Shown piece by piece: positions 60,434-64,000 of a stretch of 64,000 bases of DNA. The stretch's first letter is position 1, and every line of letters starts with the position of its first letter. The stretch covers positions 1 through 64,000 of the forward strand of contig NZ_JALDAY010000008.1 in assembly GCF_022698165.1 (NCBI RefSeq), read 5' to 3'. Both the position numbers and the translations under genes were made by a program. The notes beneath the pieces were generated by a model. The model was not told the DNA's origin, searched no databases, and saw only the letters and a list, made by a program, of their open reading frames with translations. Origin of the DNA: Streptomyces cylindrosporus. Its GTDB lineage: Bacteria > Actinomycetota > Actinomycetes > Streptomycetales > Streptomycetaceae.

Positions 60434-61531
60434 GTGACCGACGTAACCGGCGCACCTGCTGATGTACTGCACACCCTGTTCCACTCGGACCAGGGCGGAC
60501 ATGAGCAAGTCGTGCTCTGCCAGGACCGCGCCAGCGGCCTCAAGGCCGTGATCGCCATCCACTCCACCGCGCTGGGCCCCGCGCTCGGCGGTACGCGCTT
60601 CTACCCGTACGCGACCGAGGCGGAGGCCGTCGCCGACGCGCTCAACCTCGCGCGCGGGATGTCGTACAAGAACGCCATGGCCGGGCTCGACCACGGCGGC
60701 GGCAAGGCCGTGATCATCGGCGACCCGGAGCGGGACAAGAGCGAGGAGCTGCTGCTCGCCTACGGCCGCATGGTCGCCTCCCTGGGCGGGCGCTACGTCA
60801 CCGCGTGCGACGTCGGTACGTACGTCGCCGACATGGACGTGGTCGCACGGGAGTGCCGCTGGACGACCGGGCGCTCGCCCGAGAACGGCGGCGCGGGCGA
60901 CTCCTCCGTGCTCACCGCGTTCGGCGTCTACCAGGGCATGCGGGCCAGCGCCCAGCACCTGTGGGGCGACCCCTCGCTGCGCGGCCGCAAGGTCGGCATC
61001 GCCGGCGTCGGCAAGGTCGGCCACCACCTGGTGACGCACCTGCGCGAGGAGGGCGCCGAGGTCGTGATCACCGACGTGCGCGAGGAAGCCGTGGGGCGGA
61101 TCCTCGCGGCCCACCCGGAGGGCGTGAGCGCCGTCGCCGACACCGCGACCCTGATCCGCGTCGAGGGCCTGGACATCTACGCCCCCTGCGCGCTCGGCGG
61201 CGCCCTGAACGACGACACCGTGCCCGCGCTCACCGCGCGGATCGTCTGCGGGGCCGCCAACAACCAGCTGGAGCACCCGGGGGTGGAGAAGGACCTCGCC
61301 GACCGCGGGATCCTCTACGCGCCGGACTACGTGGTGAACGCCGGCGGCGTCATCCAGGTCGCCGATGAGCTGCACGGCTTCGACTTCGACCGGTGCAGGG
61401 CGAAGGCGGCGAAGATCTTCGACACCACGCTGGCCATATTCGCACGTGCGAAGGCGGACGGGATTCCGCCGGCCGCGGCGGCCGACCGGATCGCGGAACA
61501 GCGGATGGCGGAGGGGCGCAAGGGGCACTGA
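60434..61531 (+). CDS. vdh: Valine (branched-chain amino acid) dehydrogenase
   Basis: The 365-aa enzyme deaminates valine and related amino acids to 2-oxo acids with NAD+, feeding acyl-CoA precursors for polyketides. It has the Glu/Leu/Val dehydrogenase motifs: SYKNAMAGLDHGGGKAVI (substrate Lys79 and catalytic Lys91) and the NAD Rossmann motif GIAGVGKVGHHL near residue 190, then GGALNDDTV and GAANNQLE. GTG 60434 follows AGGAG. The upstream gap (60210-60433) holds an AT-rich TAAATT near 60353 as likely -10. Confidence 0.94.
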   Translation: MTDVTGAPADVLHTLFHSDQGGHEQVVLCQDRASGLKAVIAIHSTALGPALGGTRFYPYATEAEAVADALNLARGMSYKNAMAGLDHGGGKAVIIGDPERDKSEELLLAYGRMVASLGGRYVTACDVGTYVADMDVVARECRWTTGRSPENGGAGDSSVLTAFGVYQGMRASAQHLWGDPSLRGRKVGIAGVGKVGHHLVTHLREEGAEVVITDVREEAVGRILAAHPEGVSAVADTATLIRVEGLDIYAPCALGGALNDDTVPALTARIVCGAANNQLEHPGVEKDLADRGILYAPDYVVNAGGVIQVADELHGFDFDRCRAKAAKIFDTTLAIFARAKADGIPPAAAADRIAEQRMAEGRKGH

Positions 61532-61559
61532 CCCGGAGCGGCCCGGGTGCGGCTCCGGG
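61532..61559 (+). terminator. Terminator of vdh
   Basis: CCCGGAGC / GCTCCGGG, an 8-bp stem directly after the stop codon; no T-run. Confidence 0.6.
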
Positions 61560-61860
61560 GTATTTCGGGGCCGCCTCGGGGTTTGGCCGGTACCCGTCGG
61601 CGGGCACTTAGAGAGAACTCTCACGTTCGTCGGCGGGTCGCCCGCCGAGAAGTGGTTAAAATCGCGGTTGACCAGCGGGGACGGGGCGCCCCGAGGGTCC
61701 TGGACCCGGGCCCGTCCTGCGGGCGACGTACCGTATGGGCGCGGGCTCAGGTACCGTGGAAGCCCTACGGACCGGTCTCTCTGCGGAGAGCCCGTTCCAG
61801 ATCATGAACGCGTGTCAAGACTCTGGGGCCGTCGAGCCCCGTCACCGAGGGGGTCGAGCC
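61560..61860 (+). promoter_or_regulatory. Leader of the DUF3073 gene
   Basis: A GTACCGT word occurs twice (about 61728 and 61749) and an AT-rich GTTAAAATCG near 61654 may be the promoter. No gene is apparent. The leader ends in a GAGGGGGTCGAGCC ribosome binding site. Confidence 0.35.
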
Positions 61861-62118
61861 ATGGGGCGCGGCCGGGCCAAGGCCAAGCAGACGAAGGTCG
61901 CCCGCCAGCTGAAGTACAACAGCGGCGGGACTGACCTGTCGCGTCTGGCCAGCGAGCTGGGCGCTTCGACTTCGAGCCAGCCGCCGAACGGCGAGCCGTT
62001 CGAGGACGACGAAGACGAAGACGACCCGTACGCCCAGTACGCGGATCTCTACAACGACGACGATGAGGACGAGGACGAAGAGTCCGGCCCGTCGTCGCAA
62101 CATCGCCGCGGCGCTTGA
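61861..62118 (+). CDS. DUF3073 protein
   Basis: The 85-aa protein has the family start MGRGRAKAKQTKVARQLKY, then a helix (TDLSRLASELG), and a very acidic tail with Asp/Glu runs. The basic head plus acidic tail suggests nucleic-acid or ribosome contact; function is unknown. It converges on purM with a shared terminator between. Confidence 0.9.
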   Translation: MGRGRAKAKQTKVARQLKYNSGGTDLSRLASELGASTSSQPPNGEPFEDDEDEDDPYAQYADLYNDDDEDEDEESGPSSQHRRGA

Positions 62119-62135
62119 CGCATCAGCTGTGCTTG

Positions 62136-62174
62136 ACCCGGTCCGGGGTGGTTCCCACCACCGGACCGGGTTTT
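62136..62174. terminator. Bidirectional terminator between DUF3073 and purM
   Basis: An 11-bp stem (ACCCGGTCCGG / CCGGACCGGGT) encloses a second stem (GGTGG / CCACC); TTTT follows on the plus strand. Confidence 0.88.
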
Positions 62175-62184
62175 GCGCTGCCTG

Positions 62185-63252
62185 TCAGGCGTCGTAGTCG
62201 CCGACCAGTTCCGCACCCGTGGTGTGCTCGCCGCGGTCGGTGATCTCGCCGGCCACCCATGCCTCGACGCCGCGGTCCGCCAGTGTCGCCAGGGCCACGT
62301 CGGTCGACTCCTCGGGGACGATGGCGATCATGCCCACGCCCATGTTGAGGGTCTTCTCCAGCTCCAGGCGCTCGACCTGACCGGTGCGGCCGACGAGGTC
62401 GAAGACCGGGGCCGGGGTCCAGGTGGAACGGTCGACGATCGCGTGCAGGCCGTCCGGGATGACCCGGGCGAGGTTGGCGGCCAGACCGCCGCCGGTGATG
62501 TGCGAGAAGGCGTGCACATCGGTCGTCCGCGTGAGCGCCAGGCAGTCCAGCGAGTAGATCTTGGTGGGCTCCAGGAGCTCCTCGCCGAGGGTGCGGCCGA
62601 GTTCCTCGACGCGGGCCTCCAGGGAGAGGCCGGCCTGGTCGAGGAGGACGTGCCGGACGAGCGAGTACCCGTTCGAGTGAAGACCGGAGGCCGCCATGGC
62701 GATCACGGTGTCACCCGTACGGATGCGATCAGCGCCGAGGAGCCGGTCGGCCTCGACGACGCCCGTACCGGCGCCGGCGACGTCGAAGTCGTCCGGGCCG
62801 AGCAGCCCGGGGTGTTCGGCGGTCTCGCCGCCCACCAGGGCGCAGCCGGCCAGTACACAGCCCTCGGCGATGCCCTTGACGATCGCGGCGACCCGCTCGG
62901 GGTGGACCTTGCCGACGCAGATGTAGTCGGTCATGAACAGCGGCTCGGCGCCGCACACCACGATGTCGTCCATGACCATCGCGACCAGGTCGTGGCCGAT
63001 GGTGTCGTACACGCCGAGCCGGCGCGCGATGTCGACCTTCGTGCCGACGCCGTCCGTGGCGGAGGCGAGCAGGGGGCGGTCGTAACCCTTGAGGGCCGAG
63101 GCGTCGAAGAGGCCGGCGAAACCGCCGAGGCCGCCGAGGACCTCGGGGCGCTGGGTCTTCCTGACCCACTCCTTCATGAGTTCTACGGCGCGGTCGCCCG
63201 CTTCGATGTCGACGCCCGCGCTCGCATAGCTGGCACCAGTTGTCTCAGACAT
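62185..63252 (-). CDS. purM: Phosphoribosylformylglycinamidine cyclo-ligase (AIR synthase)
   Basis: PurM closes the imidazole ring of AIR in purine synthesis using ATP. The 355-aa protein has SYASAGVDIEAGDRAVELMK at the start, SATDGVGTKVDIARRLG (ATP-binding), DDIVVCGAEPLF and GGETAEHPG, with HITGGGLAANLARV later. ATG 63252 is 32 bp after the purF stop, so the two form a purF-purM operon. Confidence 0.96.
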   Translation of the reverse strand: MSETTGASYASAGVDIEAGDRAVELMKEWVRKTQRPEVLGGLGGFAGLFDASALKGYDRPLLASATDGVGTKVDIARRLGVYDTIGHDLVAMVMDDIVVCGAEPLFMTDYICVGKVHPERVAAIVKGIAEGCVLAGCALVGGETAEHPGLLGPDDFDVAGAGTGVVEADRLLGADRIRTGDTVIAMAASGLHSNGYSLVRHVLLDQAGLSLEARVEELGRTLGEELLEPTKIYSLDCLALTRTTDVHAFSHITGGGLAANLARVIPDGLHAIVDRSTWTPAPVFDLVGRTGQVERLELEKTLNMGVGMIAIVPEESTDVALATLADRGVEAWVAGEITDRGEHTTGAELVGDYDA

Positions 63253-63284
63253 GGGGTGAGAACTTTCGTGTCGTACTACGGGGC

Positions 63285-64000
63285 TTACGGGCGACGGATC
63301 GCGTCGGCCGCGGCCGTGGCTGCGGGACCCGCGGCCAGTTCGGTCTCCAGGAGCTGCTTGCCGAGCAGCTCGGGGTCCGGGAGCTCCATCGGGTACTCGC
63401 CGTCGAAGCAGGCGCGGCACAGGTTCGGCTTGGCGATGGTGGTCGCCTCGATCATGCCGTCGATGGAGATGTAGGCCAGGGAGTCGGCGCCGAGCGAGGT
63501 GCCGATCTCGTCGATGGTCATGCCGTTGGCGATCAGCTCCGCGCGGGTGGCGAAGTCGATGCCGAAGAAGCAGGGCCACTTCACGGGGGGAGAGGAGATC
63601 CGGATGTGGACCTCTGCCGCGCCCGCCTCGCGCAGCATGCGCACGAGCGCCCGCTGGGTGTTGCCACGCACGATCGAGTCGTCGACGACGACCAGGCGCT
63701 TGCCCTTGATGACTTCCTTGAGGGGGTTCAGCTTGAGGCGGATGCCCAGCTGGCGGATGGTCTGTGACGGCTGGATGAAGGTCCGGCCGACATAGGCGTT
63801 CTTCACCAGACCGGCGCCGAACGGGATGCCGCTGGCCTCCGCGTAGCCGATGGCGGCCGGGGTGCCGGACTCCGGGGTCGCTATCACCAGGTCGGCCTCG
63901 ACGGGGGCTTCCTTGGCGAGCCTGCGGCCCATCTCCACGCGGGAGAGGTAGACGTTCCGGCCGGCGATGTCGGTGTCGGGGCGGGCGAGATACACGTACT
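63285..64000 (-). CDS. purF: Amidophosphoribosyltransferase, 3' part (runs off window)
   Basis: PurF makes phosphoribosylamine from PRPP and glutamine, the committed purine step. Only the C-terminal 238 or so residues are present. They include the PRPP motif VVVDDSIVRGNT, TRAELIANGMTIDEIG, and CRACFDGEYP, the late Cys pair that binds the 4Fe-4S cluster in Bacillus-type enzymes. The N-terminal glutaminase lies beyond the window. Confidence 0.95.
   Translation of the reverse strand, partial: YVYLARPDTDIAGRNVYLSRVEMGRRLAKEAPVEADLVIATPESGTPAAIGYAEASGIPFGAGLVKNAYVGRTFIQPSQTIRQLGIRLKLNPLKEVIKGKRLVVVDDSIVRGNTQRALVRMLREAGAAEVHIRISSPPVKWPCFFGIDFATRAELIANGMTIDEIGTSLGADSLAYISIDGMIEATTIAKPNLCRACFDGEYPMELPDPELLGKQLLETELAAGPAATAAADAIRRP

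Overview
The window is high-GC actinobacterial chromosome and almost certainly comes from a Streptomyces. Three landmarks support this: a complete bldC (58.7 kb), valine dehydrogenase followed by a DUF3073 gene and purM/purF (60.4-64 kb), and the block SpoIIE-type phosphatase / type-II NADH dehydrogenase / AtrA-like TetR / sigma factor / AfsR-like regulator / asparagine-synthase-like protein / NsdA-like protein / L-2-hydroxyglutarate oxidase / trmB (2.3-19.6 kb). That gene order is the one I know from the SCO4086-SCO4122 part of S. coelicolor. Most of the window is therefore conserved core chromosome.

Layout. 0-9 kb: a divergent MarR/MFS pair, a PAS-SpoIIE phosphatase, NDH-2, AtrA, and an unusual sigma factor fused to a zinc finger, a membrane segment and a carbohydrate-binding-like domain. 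9-21 kb: an AfsR-like regulator, a tandem array of about 100-bp repeats, a stand-alone asparagine-synthetase-like enzyme, an NsdA-like protein, LhgO, TrmB and a PrsW-type protease. 21-26 kb: an aldo/keto reductase, an M23 peptidase behind a c-di-AMP (ydaO-type) riboswitch, a second SpoIIE phosphatase, the initiator tRNA-fMet with a very strong terminator, and an alginate-lyase-like lipoprotein. 26.4-29 kb: a small riboflavin-type island (RibD-like protein with its domains in reverse order, a MarR regulator, GTP cyclohydrolase II) with matching palindromic operators in front of the genes. 29-30.3 kb: an orphan histidine kinase.

30.3-37.6 kb is the most distinctive region, a ribosomal peptide (RiPP) biosynthesis locus. 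A 58-codon gene at 34321-34497 (minus) encodes a peptide built almost entirely from a 13-residue repeat, N-[AS]-[IV]-[KR]-x-x-V-x-S-[AS]-G-A-A, ending in Asn-Gly-Ala-Cys. It lies between a TfuA gene and a YcaO gene, followed by an MFS transporter and an ATP-grasp ligase in translationally coupled order. A second, RimK-like ATP-grasp diverges from tfuA and converges on a lysine-2,3-aminomutase-like radical SAM enzyme. YcaO plus TfuA is the pair known for backbone thioamidation (thioviridamide, thiovarsolin). A repeat-only precursor combined with an aminomutase homologue and two ATP-grasp enzymes is not a combination I recognise as characterised.

37.7-48.8 kb: an MpaB/DUF2236 oxygenase divergent from a TetR gene with two operator palindromes, a PH/SHOCT protein and a truncated HNH gene next to tRNA-Lys, an APC permease, a secreted FG-GAP protein, a DEAD-box RNA helicase with an RGG-repeat tail, and a small lipoprotein and membrane protein. 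48.9-58.2 kb: a zincin-like protein, a membrane metallophosphoesterase, a tRNA Glu-Asp-Phe cluster, a secreted beta-rich protein, HrpA helicase, then a second identical tRNA-Asp followed by a degenerate tRNA-Asp fragment and a copied terminator. 58-64 kb: DUF6274, bldC, a conserved hypothetical gene, vdh, DUF3073, purM and the 3' part of purF, which runs off the end.

Start codons were chosen by eye from Shine-Dalgarno spacing and family N-termini; where they remain uncertain the entry says so. Bases 1-242 hold no gene I can support.
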